A stretch of 64,000 nt of DNA from an uncultured Alteromonadaceae bacterium (GTDB taxonomy: Bacteria > Pseudomonadota > Gammaproteobacteria > Enterobacterales > Alteromonadaceae): positions 1-64,000 of the forward strand of contig CANLWS010000016.1 in the NCBI GenBank assembly GCA_947494925.1, given 5' to 3'. The translations under genes were made by a program, and so were the position numbers. The notes under the pieces were generated by a model that ran no database searches, was not told the DNA's origin, and worked only from the letters and a program-made list of their open reading frames with translations. Of this stretch, positions 36,205 through 45,230 are shown one piece after another. Each line of letters starts with the position of its first letter. Position 1 is the first letter of the stretch.

Positions 36205-38988
36205 TTAAAAGGAATAAGCAATTGTGGCGTAATATTCCAAGCCCACTGGGTTGTACTTTGATATATCAGCAAAGGGCCAGAACTGCTCTGATTCATGTTG
36301 ATGAGGACGTTTGTTAAACAAGTTGTTAACTGATAGGGTCAGATTCAACGAATCATTAAAGCGATATCCGCCACTTAGATTTACTCTGGTCCACACCGGA
36401 TAACGCTCACCTTCAATATCAGAATCTTCAATAGGGGAGGTGCCAAGTCTGTTAACAAATAAAGCTGCCCAAGCACCTTCATTTTGCCAACCTAAGGTGA
36501 GATTCGTGCGGGTTCTGAATTCGTCATTCCATGAGCGGTCACGAATATCTTCTAAGTCATCTTCCGGAAGAAACTTCGAAAGCGTTTCAAATACGTGCGT
36601 GTATTTCAAACTCAGGTAAAAATCACCCACTGAAGTACCTTTCCAGTCGTACCTGCTGGCGATATCCATGCCAGTCTGTTCACGTAAACCCGTATTGAAT
36701 GGGCTGACTTGGGTTGACGTTACCCCGTCTTCTCTTCCTCCGCGCTCTATGCGGCTGAGCATTTCTTGGCAACGGGGAGAATCCTGATCTACCGACAAAC
36801 CATCTTCGCTAAATCCAAACAGACATTCCGCTTCATAGCGCAATAGCGTGCTGGTGCTAATCAGTCCTACCTGTTCTTCCAGATGAATTCGATAGTAATC
36901 AAGTGAAAAATCCCATTCGTCTGTGATGTTTGCAACTATGCCTAGGTTGGCGCTGTAGCCGGTTTCCTCTTTTAGCGTAATATCACCCTCGGTAAATCTT
37001 CGAATACTGCCTGTTCCATAGTTGTCCGAGCAGCTTGACCAACTCTCGCCAGGTTGAATATCCGTCTCTTCAATACATTGTTTGTAGTCAGTTCCAGAGG
37101 TAAATGAAGAACTGCGCTGGGCATATAGATAGTGCATGTCAGGTGCTCGGAACGATGTTGCTTTGGACGCTCTCACCATTAGATTGTTTGTCGGCCGCCA
37201 GGTTAGCCCAATCTGGTAGGTAGAGGCACCATCTACCAGAGACTCATCGTTATAACCGTCATACCTGAGTGCAACTGTTGCTTCTAATTGGCCTATTGAC
37301 GAATCCGCTGCCGTTATAGGCACGAGGAATTCTGCACCTACAGCATAATGATTGCGCTCGCCCTTACCAACAATACCGCTCCAACCCCAAATATCCCCAT
37401 TCACGGTTGGCTCGTCGGTTATAAATTCATACCCTTCATTAATAAATTCAAAGACGCCAGCAAATTGCACAGTTCCTGCAGATAGCTCAAATAAATCGCC
37501 AGAGAAGTCCGCTGAGAGGTTGTATGTCCAGGATTCGCCTTTACCAGTGGAAGTATGAAGTGCTTCTGTGAACATATCCGGAGTTAAATTACCAAAAAAA
37601 TCAATGTTAGTTGGCTGGAATCTTTCATTCAGCATATTTTGATTGACGGTTACCCAACGAGAACCTTCCCACGGCTGGTCCCAATCCTGACCTTTTTCGC
37701 CAAATAACAAAGACAACATGCTTTGATCGTTAAATCGAGTAACACTGTCTTCGTAATCATATCGAGATAAAGTTAAATTGACGTTGTAATCAAATTCATC
37801 CAATAAAGTCCCACTGATCCCCGATATAAACGTGTAAGAGGTCTCATCGAATTCCTGATTTGATGTTGATGTCTCGTTATCCCGAAATGTCCGGTATATA
37901 TGTCGGCTTCCTAACCAATCACCATTTTCATCTAAAACATCATAGTCTGCAGAGAATCCATATCGATAAAGACCAGCATCAGCGGAAGAATTCATGACAA
38001 TAAAATCAACGGTCAGGTCGGTGTCTTGATTGATTTGGTAATCAAGGTGAGCAAAGGCTGAAGCCCTGTTGCGTTCATTGCGGATGGTATAGGTGTTGTA
38101 AACATTGTCACCGCAAAAGTAGGGGTCTCCCTCAAACGGGTTTACCCAACTTGGTTGCATTGCTTCATAACCCTGGTTATTACATTCTTCAGTCAGATCA
38201 ATCAGCATCCATGGATCAGGTTGATATCTTGCCCAGTAAGACATGACTTGCGGTAAATTATGCCGAGAAGGATCAGGACCGTCTGTCGGCTCATCAAACC
38301 AATCTCGTTGATCTCCTCTGATAGGATCCGCACGATTAATTTCAATCCCGGCAATAATGTTTGCATCACCCAACTTCCCGCCATGCATCAGATTAAATTT
38401 GTGAGATTGGCCTCCACCTTCTTTGGTGTCGCCGTATCGATATTTGGCCAAGGTGCCATCCATTTCCTTCTTAAGGACGACGTTTACTACGCCTGCGACA
38501 GCATCTGAGCCGTAAATAGCCGAAGCGCCACCACTTAATACTTCTACTTTTTCGATCGCTTCTGTCGGGATCATTGCCAGGTTCACTACGTTACCTGCTA
38601 CTGAGCCACTGGGTTTAGGTAACACCGGCACGCGGCGGCCATTAATCAGTACAAGTGTATATCCAGGTCCGAAACCGCGCAGATTTAACGCCTGTGCATT
38701 TGCGTTAAAATTATTTGAGTTTTCTTCACCTACAAAGATACCGGTATTAATACTCAGTGCGTTTAACGCGTCGAAAACCGTAGCATGCCCTTGGGAGACG
38801 ATCTCTTCGGCACTAATAATTGTGATAGGTGAGATGCCTTCCAGATCAGTTCGCTTAATGCGACTGCCCGTGACTTCAATCAGTTCAACACTGTCTTCGC
38901 CATCGGATTCTTGCGCAAAGACGATATTAAATGGCAATAACGCTGCCGAAACGGCGCAGGCAATCACGCTTCTGGTTCGTTTGTTCAT
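36205..38988 (-). CDS. TonB-dependent receptor of the hydroxyproline locus
   Basis: 927 residues from the preferred ATG at 38988, which has GGGGA upstream and begins a good signal peptide (MNKRTRSVIACAVSAALLPF). The frame extends 85 codons upstream across the operator palindrome, which argues against that longer form. TonB-box-like segment ELIEVTGSRI, plug motifs LRGFGPGYTLVLINGRR and VLSGGASAIYGSDAVAGVVN, and a C-terminal barrel ending YYATIAYSF are present. It heads an operon with a DPP-IV-like peptidase and prolidase, so it likely imports proline/hydroxyproline-rich peptides. Expression should depend on the palindrome 45 bases upstream. Confidence 0.9.
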   Translation of the reverse strand: MNKRTRSVIACAVSAALLPFNIVFAQESDGEDSVELIEVTGSRIKRTDLEGISPITIISAEEIVSQGHATVFDALNALSINTGIFVGEENSNNFNANAQALNLRGFGPGYTLVLINGRRVPVLPKPSGSVAGNVVNLAMIPTEAIEKVEVLSGGASAIYGSDAVAGVVNVVLKKEMDGTLAKYRYGDTKEGGGQSHKFNLMHGGKLGDANIIAGIEINRADPIRGDQRDWFDEPTDGPDPSRHNLPQVMSYWARYQPDPWMLIDLTEECNNQGYEAMQPSWVNPFEGDPYFCGDNVYNTYTIRNERNRASAFAHLDYQINQDTDLTVDFIVMNSSADAGLYRYGFSADYDVLDENGDWLGSRHIYRTFRDNETSTSNQEFDETSYTFISGISGTLLDEFDYNVNLTLSRYDYEDSVTRFNDQSMLSLLFGEKGQDWDQPWEGSRWVTVNQNMLNERFQPTNIDFFGNLTPDMFTEALHTSTGKGESWTYNLSADFSGDLFELSAGTVQFAGVFEFINEGYEFITDEPTVNGDIWGWSGIVGKGERNHYAVGAEFLVPITAADSSIGQLEATVALRYDGYNDESLVDGASTYQIGLTWRPTNNLMVRASKATSFRAPDMHYLYAQRSSSFTSGTDYKQCIEETDIQPGESWSSCSDNYGTGSIRRFTEGDITLKEETGYSANLGIVANITDEWDFSLDYYRIHLEEQVGLISTSTLLRYEAECLFGFSEDGLSVDQDSPRCQEMLSRIERGGREDGVTSTQVSPFNTGLREQTGMDIASRYDWKGTSVGDFYLSLKYTHVFETLSKFLPEDDLEDIRDRSWNDEFRTRTNLTLGWQNEGAWAALFVNRLGTSPIEDSDIEGERYPVWTRVNLSGGYRFNDSLNLTLSVNNLFNKRPHQHESEQFWPFADISKYNPVGLEYYATIAYSF

Positions 38989-39454
38989 GTTTTCCCCGTG
39001 TATTTTTTTTATTTTATCAATGTCAATATTACATATTGTATACAATATATAATATACCTTAGATAATGTGTAAAGACGTTCGAAGAAAAAATGATCAATT
39101 TCGAGGTATGAAATGGTGAGGGACTGGAAAGGGGAGTGAACGCTTTGTAAAAGGTTGATTTTATAAAAAACAGGGGTGAAGAATACTGAAAGGTAATTTG
39201 ACTTTTTTAGACCTTGCCAGCCATCAAAGACAACTGCTGTCATGATGCAGGCGATAAGGCGCTCATTTCATTGCCAATCTTATATCCCCATCACTGCACC
39301 TATCTTGACCAAATTGGAAATGACGGGCCAGATGCAGTGGGAACTAGCTTAAAACACCGAATTAACTAGTTGATTTGGAGTGTTAATTGTCAGTCCGGTT
39401 AGAACAATCAGGTCAATACCTAAAAGGCAAAATCAACAATATAATTTACGTATC
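38989..39454. other. promoter region of the TonB receptor operon
   Basis: 466 bases containing the GntR-type palindrome at 39033-39048 and the non-coding-looking upstream extension of the receptor frame. The part from 39250 to 39454, next to the SDR gene end, shows nothing recognisable. Confidence 0.5.
39033..39048 (-). promoter_or_regulatory. putative GntR operator of the TonB receptor operon
   Basis: ATATTGTATACAATAT, identical over 16 bp to the site at 28239-28254, ending 45 bases upstream of the receptor start codon. Confidence 0.75.
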
Positions 39455-40282
39455 TCAGTGAGGCACAGTCATCGCCTTTGGGGGTCTGACGACAATATCG
39501 GCAATGTTGACTTCTATGGGTTGTGTCACCGCATAAAACACCGCGTTCGCTATATCTTGTGGATTGCAGAGAAGTGGCTTCATATTTTTGGCAAGCTGTT
39601 CGAGTACATCATTGGATAGGTGTTCCCCGGTTGTCACTTCTGTTTCGATTCCTGCCATTTTCAACATTGTCTGGGTGAATTCAGCATCGAAGTGCCGAGC
39701 AAAATTAGTCGCAGTGGCGCCTGGCATGACGTTAGTTACTCGAATGGTATCATTCTCAAGTTCATCCCTTAAGCTCGAAGAAATGACATTGACGGCATGT
39801 TTTGAGGCGCCGTAGACACCAGAATTATTACGTTGCGCCACTACTGATGAAATATTTACTATTTGGCCCTCAGCCTGGCATTGTCGCATGGCTATTACCG
39901 CCGCCTGGCAACCTGCAAGCAAGGCCAAGACATTGGTTTCAAACATGGCGCGCCATTTTTCAGGATCACCTTCCACAATAGAACCTGAATAAGACAAGCC
40001 AGCACAATTGACCATGATGTCTAGTCGACCACTGATTTCAACGGCAGTATTTACCAATTGTTGGACCTGCTTGGTGTCGCGAATGTCCGCAGTGACTACC
40101 TCAGCCTTACCACCAGCATCTTCGATAGCCTGCTTATTGTTTTGCATTGCTAATCTTGTTCTCCCACATAAAAATACATAGGCGCCTGCATTGGCCAAGG
40201 TCAACGCTATTGCTCGGCCCATTCCGCTTGACGCCCCGGTAACAATGGCAGTTTTATCTTTCAATGGAAGAGTATTGGTCAT
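39455..40282 (-). CDS. SDR-family NAD(P)-dependent oxidoreductase
   Basis: 275-residue classical short-chain dehydrogenase. Cofactor motif TGASSGMGRA at about 15-24, NCAG, catalytic serine in NISSVV and the YGASK catalytic pair are present. GRTR after the second beta strand suggests NADP preference. It is monocistronic and divergent from the D-serine dehydratase-like gene. The substrate is unknown; possible roles include oxidation of a 3-hydroxy acid such as serine or threonine derivatives, judged only from family resemblance. Confidence 0.82.
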   Translation of the reverse strand: MTNTLPLKDKTAIVTGASSGMGRAIALTLANAGAYVFLCGRTRLAMQNNKQAIEDAGGKAEVVTADIRDTKQVQQLVNTAVEISGRLDIMVNCAGLSYSGSIVEGDPEKWRAMFETNVLALLAGCQAAVIAMRQCQAEGQIVNISSVVAQRNNSGVYGASKHAVNVISSSLRDELENDTIRVTNVMPGATATNFARHFDAEFTQTMLKMAGIETEVTTGEHLSNDVLEQLAKNMKPLLCNPQDIANAVFYAVTQPIEVNIADIVVRPPKAMTVPH

Positions 40283-40629
40283 GGTATGACTCCAGTTAAT
40301 GACGAAATGGTTACACTTGGTTTTTTTGAATTGCTTGCGCGTTTAGATCACTCATTACCAATTCGTTCGCAAAAATACACTGGCAGATTTCTGCGCGTAA
40401 ATCTGTCTGGCGGCTACTATGCCAGGCCAACTAAATCCAGTAAGGAATAAATCGTTTTTTTTCAATGTTTTAGGCTCGAAATATTGTTAGAGGTTTGGAT
40501 TAACTATAAGACAGAATTAGACTAGGTGCCTCTGGTGCCGCTAAAAAATATGAGTTCCTTATCTTGCGGTACAGAGCGAATGAATCATGTTTAAATATCT
40601 GGCAGACGAGATTAACAGGCGGGAAATTG
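40283..40629. other. divergent intergenic region
   Basis: 347 bases between the SDR gene and the D-serine dehydratase-like gene. No GntR-type, DgcR-type or FNR-type palindrome was found here, and no RNA gene or terminator. Confidence 0.4.
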
Positions 40630-41757
40630 ATGAAAATAGCGGAATTGGAAACACCTTGTTTATTACTCGATAAAAACAAAGTTCAACGCAATATAGACAG
40701 GATGCAAAATCGATTGGACAAAGCAGGTGTTATTTTACGTGCCCACGGGAAGACTGCAAAAAATATTGATGTGGTGAATATGCTGGCTCCTAAACATCGC
40801 AATAGCATTACGGTATCCACGCTCAAAGAAGCGGAATACTATTTTGAAAATGGAATTACCGATATTTTGTATGCTGTTGGGATTACGCCTTGTAAGCTCA
40901 ATAGAATAGGTCAGTTATTGCGCCAGGGAGCCAATCTGACGATCGTTCTGGATTCACTTGAACAGGTGGAGCTAACCAATCAGTACGCCGCAAAAAATCA
41001 ACTGAAAATCAATGCATTGATTGAGATTGATTGTGATGGCGAACGGGCTGGCATAGAAATGGATAATCCTGTTTTAACTGACATTGGCAAAGCATTGGCA
41101 GAGTCTGAGGGGATGGTTTTCAAAGGAGTCATGACCCACGCTGGCGGTTCATATCATTGCCGTTCAAGCGAAGAACTAATCCAAATGGCTGAGCAAGAAA
41201 GGTTAGCTGCCATTGGCGCTGCCGAACGCTTGCAGCAGGCAGGGACGAGTTGCGACGTTATCAGCGTAGGTTCGACTCCGACAGCACTCTTTTCCGAAGA
41301 TTTTTCTGGCGTTACCGAAGTTAGGGCTGGGGTATTTATGTTCTTTGACCTGGTTATGGTCGGTTTAGGCGTATGTGGCCTGGATGAAGTTGGACTCAGC
41401 GTAATGACATCAATCATAGGTAAAAATCAATCCAAAAACTGGCTGCTAGTGGACGCTGGGTGGATGGCACTTTCCCGTGACCGTGGGACAGCCGCTCAAG
41501 CTAGAGACTATGCCTATGGAAAAGTCTGCAATGCCAACCTTTCGCCTCTGACCGATCTGGTTGTGGATTCAACCAATCAGGAGCATGGAATTATTGACTG
41601 CAGTATGACCCGGGGTTGCATGGATTTTCCTATCAGCACTAAACTGACAATCTTGCCAAACCATGCCTGTTCGACAGCTGCTATGCATGACAGATATTAC
41701 GTGACAGAAGATGGCAACACTATCAGTCATATCTGGCACCGCGTCTCAGGATGGTGA
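40630..41757 (+). CDS. DSD1-family PLP enzyme, D-serine dehydratase / D-hydroxyaspartate dehydratase-like
   Basis: 375 residues from ATG at 40630, chosen because family members begin with the ELETPCLLLD segment; the frame opens 22 codons earlier. The alanine-racemase-like N-domain binds PLP through Lys41 (RAHGKTAKN). Near the C-terminus PNHAC carries His345 and Cys347, the His-x-Cys zinc pair of D-serine dehydratase and D-threo-3-hydroxyaspartate dehydratase; D-threonine aldolases have His-x-Asp. So a dehydratase acting on a D-hydroxy amino acid is favoured over an aldolase. This fits the D-amino-acid theme of the window. Two SDR genes flank it. Confidence 0.8.
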   Translation: MKIAELETPCLLLDKNKVQRNIDRMQNRLDKAGVILRAHGKTAKNIDVVNMLAPKHRNSITVSTLKEAEYYFENGITDILYAVGITPCKLNRIGQLLRQGANLTIVLDSLEQVELTNQYAAKNQLKINALIEIDCDGERAGIEMDNPVLTDIGKALAESEGMVFKGVMTHAGGSYHCRSSEELIQMAEQERLAAIGAAERLQQAGTSCDVISVGSTPTALFSEDFSGVTEVRAGVFMFFDLVMVGLGVCGLDEVGLSVMTSIIGKNQSKNWLLVDAGWMALSRDRGTAAQARDYAYGKVCNANLSPLTDLVVDSTNQEHGIIDCSMTRGCMDFPISTKLTILPNHACSTAAMHDRYYVTEDGNTISHIWHRVSGW

Positions 41758-41888
41758 TGAGAACGGTGAATGATTAAGTAAATATTCATTCCATTGATGG
41801 ACCGGCATTTGAAGACAAAATTAGTCGAGGCAGGTCGTCACTGATAGGCTAAGTGAATACAAATTGTCAATTAAGTTAAGTGGTCTAA

Positions 41889-42656
41889 ATGAATCATTCT
41901 CATCAATCCTTTAAAAACAAAAATGTATTAGTGACCGGTGCTGCAGCCGGAATTGGAGCAGCTACAGCCAAAGCCTTTGCCAGTGAGGGGGCAACCGTTA
42001 TGTTGTCAGATATCAACCCCGAGGTAGAGCGCGTTGCTGAATCAATTCGAGCGGAAGGTGGAAAAGCTGAGTTTTGTATTTGTGATGTAGCTGATCCTGT
42101 TGCAGTAAATAATTTATTTGCAACAATAGATGCAAAATTGGGCGACCTTCACGTTGCGTTCAACAACGCCGGCATTGATATAGAAACGAGTAAATTGGCT
42201 GACGTGGAGGAAAGCGTATTTGATAAAATAATGGATATTAATGTCAAAGGTGTTTGGCTTTGCATGCAGCAGGAAATAAAGCGCATGTTGGTCTGCGGAG
42301 GAGGCGCTATAGTGAATACGTCATCCATTGCTGGCCTGGGCGCTGCGCCCACCATGAGTGTTTACGCCGCCAGTAAACATGCTGTCATTGGTTTGACGAA
42401 ATCTGCTGCTATCGAGTATGCCAAAAAAGGCATCAGAGTGAACGCGGTTTGTCCCGCCGTGATAGATACAGATATGTATCGCCGTGCGCTGGACAATGAT
42501 CCGAAAAAAGAGTTAGCCATCAGCAAACTCCACCCTGTAGGAAGAGTCGGCAAAGCAGAAGAGATTGCTTCTGCAGTGCTTTATCTGAGCTCTCAGCAGG
42601 CAGGTTTTACAACAGGTACAGCACTTCCAATTGATGGAGGTTCCACGGCGATTTGA
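41889..42656 (+). CDS. SDR-family oxidoreductase
   Basis: 255 residues with TGAAAGIGAA cofactor motif, LSDINPE (acidic residue favouring NAD), NNAG, NTSS catalytic serine, YAASK pair and the C-terminal TGTALPIDGG typical of glucose-1-dehydrogenase / FabG-like SDRs. It lies 131 bases after the D-serine dehydratase-like gene on the same strand. Substrate unknown. The last gene before the low-oxygen island; no FNR box lies upstream. Confidence 0.82.
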   Translation: MNHSHQSFKNKNVLVTGAAAGIGAATAKAFASEGATVMLSDINPEVERVAESIRAEGGKAEFCICDVADPVAVNNLFATIDAKLGDLHVAFNNAGIDIETSKLADVEESVFDKIMDINVKGVWLCMQQEIKRMLVCGGGAIVNTSSIAGLGAAPTMSVYAASKHAVIGLTKSAAIEYAKKGIRVNAVCPAVIDTDMYRRALDNDPKKELAISKLHPVGRVGKAEEIASAVLYLSSQQAGFTTGTALPIDGGSTAI

Positions 42657-42761
42657 GTACCTCACAAACTTTTGACGAGCGCTTGGTTCAGTTAAATGAA
42701 CCAGCGCTGTATGTCTATTAAATGTTGTTAAACAGAGTCTGCAAGCCAATTCAGATAATGT

Positions 42762-42775
42762 CTGATACAAATCAA
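42762..42775 (+). promoter_or_regulatory. FNR box upstream of the Acg-type gene
   Basis: CTGAT-ACAA-ATCAA, 9 of 10 matches to TTGAT-N4-ATCAA, 64 bases upstream of the ATG at 42840. A TATTAA at 42795-42800 could be the -10 element. Confidence 0.7.
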
Positions 42776-42839
42776 AATTCTTCCAGCTAACACGTATTAA
42801 CATCCTTGTATCCTCAAGCTGAATAGCAGCGGGTCTATC

Positions 42840-43935
42840 ATGATAAATCGAAGGCGTTTTCTGCAACTAACTGCTGCCACAGCGGGTTCTGCTATACTCC
42901 CTGGCTGTTCCTCTTTGACAATGGAGCAATACCTGTCGATTGTTGCTAGGCAGCGTGCAGAATTACCCCCCCAGACCAGAACTGAGTAGTTTAATAAGAT
43001 ACGCAACGTTGGCAGCAAACAGTCACAACACTCAACCCTGGACGTTTACGGCCAATAAATCTGAACTCATCATCAGTCCTGATTGGTCACGAAAAACATC
43101 CGCCGTCGACCCTGACAACCATCACCTTTTTGTGAGCCTCGGCTGCGCGGCGGAAAATTTCACCATCGCCGCTAATGCAACCGGTAAATCTGTTGAAATA
43201 GCTGCAGAAGAGCAGCTTACTGATAGCATTCGTTTAGGTTGGGTAAATGGTAAAACCAAGCAGAATGACTTGTTTACCGCGATCCCAACCCGGCAGACAA
43301 CCAGACTAGATTATGATGGCAAAAAACTCAGTGCAAGAGACCTTAATATTCTCGAAACTGCAGCTCTGGAAGACGGCGTGTCTGTGTTGTTTTTCGATTC
43401 AGCAAAACAGCTGAAGCAGTTGGCGGAATTTGTGCTGGAAGGCAACAGTAAACAATTTGCTACTATTGGATTCAGAAGGGAGCTAAAACAATGGATCCGA
43501 TTCAATCCCGGACACGCAATCAGTATGGGAGATGGCTTATTTGGACCATGTTCAGGAAGAGAGCAATCAGTGCCAACATGGCTAGGTAAGTCTTTGTTTG
43601 ATTGGTTTTTAGACGTGGAAAGCGAGAACCAAAAATACTTGAATCAGATTGCATCGTCGTCAGGTATTGCGATTTTTATTGCTGAAAAACAAGATAAACA
43701 CAGTTGGATTAAGGTCGGGAGAAGTTTGCAGCGATTTGCGTTGCAGGCAACCGCGATGGGTCTAAAGCATTCTTACCTTAATCAAGCTGTTGAAGTTTCA
43801 GAAGTCAGATCTCAATTGATGAATTGGCTAGGGGCACCGGAAAGTCGCGCAAGTTTGATCTTAAGGTTTGGCTATGGGCCCTCACTGCCTATGTCAATCA
43901 GACGCCCCGTAGAATCCGTAATGGTGAGTACCTAA
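42840..43935 (+). pseudogene. Acg-family FMN oxidoreductase (nitroreductase), frameshifted in a C7 tract
   Basis: The N-terminus begins at ATG 42840 with a twin-arginine lipoprotein signal (MINRRRFLQLTAATAGSA, lipobox cysteine 23). That frame stops at 42987. The rest of the protein continues in the next frame from the C7 run at 42966-42972, with SSLIRYATLAANSHNTQPW, TRQTTRLDYDG and GHAISMGDGLFGP, characteristic of Acg-type nitroreductase-fold proteins. Removing one C joins the two frames without loss. So the gene is either broken, switched by slippage, or affected by a sequencing error. Acg proteins belong to hypoxia regulons in other bacteria (for example DosR of mycobacteria). An FNR box lies upstream, and this is the left edge of the low-oxygen island. 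Confidence 0.8.
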
Positions 43936-43977
43936 ACGAATCTAGTAAATCCGAGGTCTCGATAACCGTCCATTCAC

Positions 43978-43991
43978 TTGATCGACATCAA
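43978..43991 (+). promoter_or_regulatory. perfect FNR box upstream of the coiled-coil gene
   Basis: TTGAT-CGAC-ATCAA, 10 of 10. TAAACT at 44013-44018 lies within one base of the -10 position expected for a class II FNR promoter. Confidence 0.85.
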
Positions 43992-44055
43992 CGTTGTTTT
44001 GCACAGAATTATTAAACTTGGTCATTCTCAATAAATAACAAAAGCAGGTGACAAA

Positions 44056-44334
44056 ATGGACAATATCAATACAGACAAAGCCAGGGAAGAGGTAGACAAA
44101 ATAGTTCAGAAACTCGAACAAGAACGTGATGAGTTGCTATTAAAGGCGCATTTGTTAAAAGCTGATGCTAAAGACGAATGGGTAAAAGTGGAACAGCAAT
44201 ACAATCACTTCAAATCCCAGGCTGACAAAATTGGTAAGGAAGCAAAGGCATCATCAGGGGATATCTATGCTGCGGCAAAGTTGTTGGGAGAGGAAGTCGT
44301 TCGCAGTTTTGAGCGCATTCGTAAATCAATTTAG
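44056..44334 (+). CDS. small coiled-coil protein of the low-oxygen island
   Basis: 92 residues, almost wholly charged and helical, with heptad-like spacing (VDKIVQKLEQERDELLLKAH and the central KADAKDEWVKVEQQYNHF). No signal peptide, membrane segment or cysteine. AGGTGAC precedes the ATG. It resembles small coiled-coil proteins of unknown function found in anaerobic gene clusters. It is the first gene after a perfect FNR box and precedes the CDF transporter by about 50 bases, so the two are probably co-transcribed. Confidence 0.75.
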   Translation: MDNINTDKAREEVDKIVQKLEQERDELLLKAHLLKADAKDEWVKVEQQYNHFKSQADKIGKEAKASSGDIYAAAKLLGEEVVRSFERIRKSI

Positions 44335-44385
44335 CAGAACTTGTAAAATGATGCGTTCGAATGAATCGGCTTACGATAATATGTG

Positions 44386-45228
44386 ATGCAAAGCAGCCAG
44401 GTTAGAAAAATCCTGCTGATTGAAGGTGCACTCAATCTCATTATGATGTTGTGCAAATTGATCGCAGGGATCCTAAGTCAGTCTGCCGCAGTCACTGCGG
44501 ATGCTATACACTCCCTTAGTGACGTGGCAAACAATTGTATTGCATGGCTGGCAATCAAAATGTCCTCGGAGCCGCCAGACAAAGACCACCCCTATGGTCA
44601 TCAGAAGTTTGAGCAGTTGGCAGTGTTTTTTCTGGCCTCTTTGTTAACTGTGGTTGCCTTTGAAATGATTGTTCATGCTGTCAGGCGATTTGGCGAACCA
44701 GTGGAACAAAGTTTAATCGGTCTCGTTATTTTGTTTATTTCACTGCTAATTAACGTTTCAATTACCTGGTGGGAAAAGCGTTGGGCAATTAAGCTGAATT
44801 CCCCAATTTTGCATGCGGATGCAGCTCATACCTTTAGCGATGTAATGACGACAGTGGCAGTTATTGTGGGTTGGCAACTAGCTTACTATGGCTATCCTTG
44901 GCTAGATTCGGTGTTCGCAATTTTCGTTTCAGGTCTGATTTTTTATCTGGCATTCAAGTTGTTTCAAAGTGCTATTCCTATCCTTGTTGATCAAAGACAG
45001 CTTGACGAACGGGCTGTTAAAAATGCAATAACTGATCTCGACAAAGTGAATGATGTCACCAGAGTCAGATCCAGAAGTGATGGTAAAAACATAATTGCTG
45101 ACATCACGGTGACTGTTTCTTCACAGGTCAGTACTTACGAATCTCATCAGATTGCGGATGCAATTGAATCATTGATAGCAAATAGGTTCAATGTATCTGA
45201 TGTCGTAGTTCACATTGAACCTAATTGA
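44386..45228 (+). CDS. cation diffusion facilitator (CDF) transporter
   Basis: 280 residues from ATG 44386 (a GTG directly before it is an alternative start). About six membrane helices are followed by a cytoplasmic domain. Both metal-site motifs are present: ADAIHSLSD (Asp39, His42, Asp46) in TM2 and HADAAHTFSD in TM5. CDF proteins export Zn, Fe, Co or Mn in exchange for protons. The DHPYGHQKFE loop is like that of the MamB/FieF branch. Iron export would make sense under low oxygen when Fe(II) rises; this is inference from context. Confidence 0.88.
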   Translation: MQSSQVRKILLIEGALNLIMMLCKLIAGILSQSAAVTADAIHSLSDVANNCIAWLAIKMSSEPPDKDHPYGHQKFEQLAVFFLASLLTVVAFEMIVHAVRRFGEPVEQSLIGLVILFISLLINVSITWWEKRWAIKLNSPILHADAAHTFSDVMTTVAVIVGWQLAYYGYPWLDSVFAIFVSGLIFYLAFKLFQSAIPILVDQRQLDERAVKNAITDLDKVNDVTRVRSRSDGKNIIADITVTVSSQVSTYESHQIADAIESLIANRFNVSDVVVHIEPN

Positions 45229-45230
45229 GT

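Noticed and set aside
42940-43935. Acg-type gene as an intact gene starting at 42940
   Set aside because: That start has no ribosome binding site and its first residues are out of frame with the obvious Tat signal; the frameshift reading from 42840 explains the sequence better.
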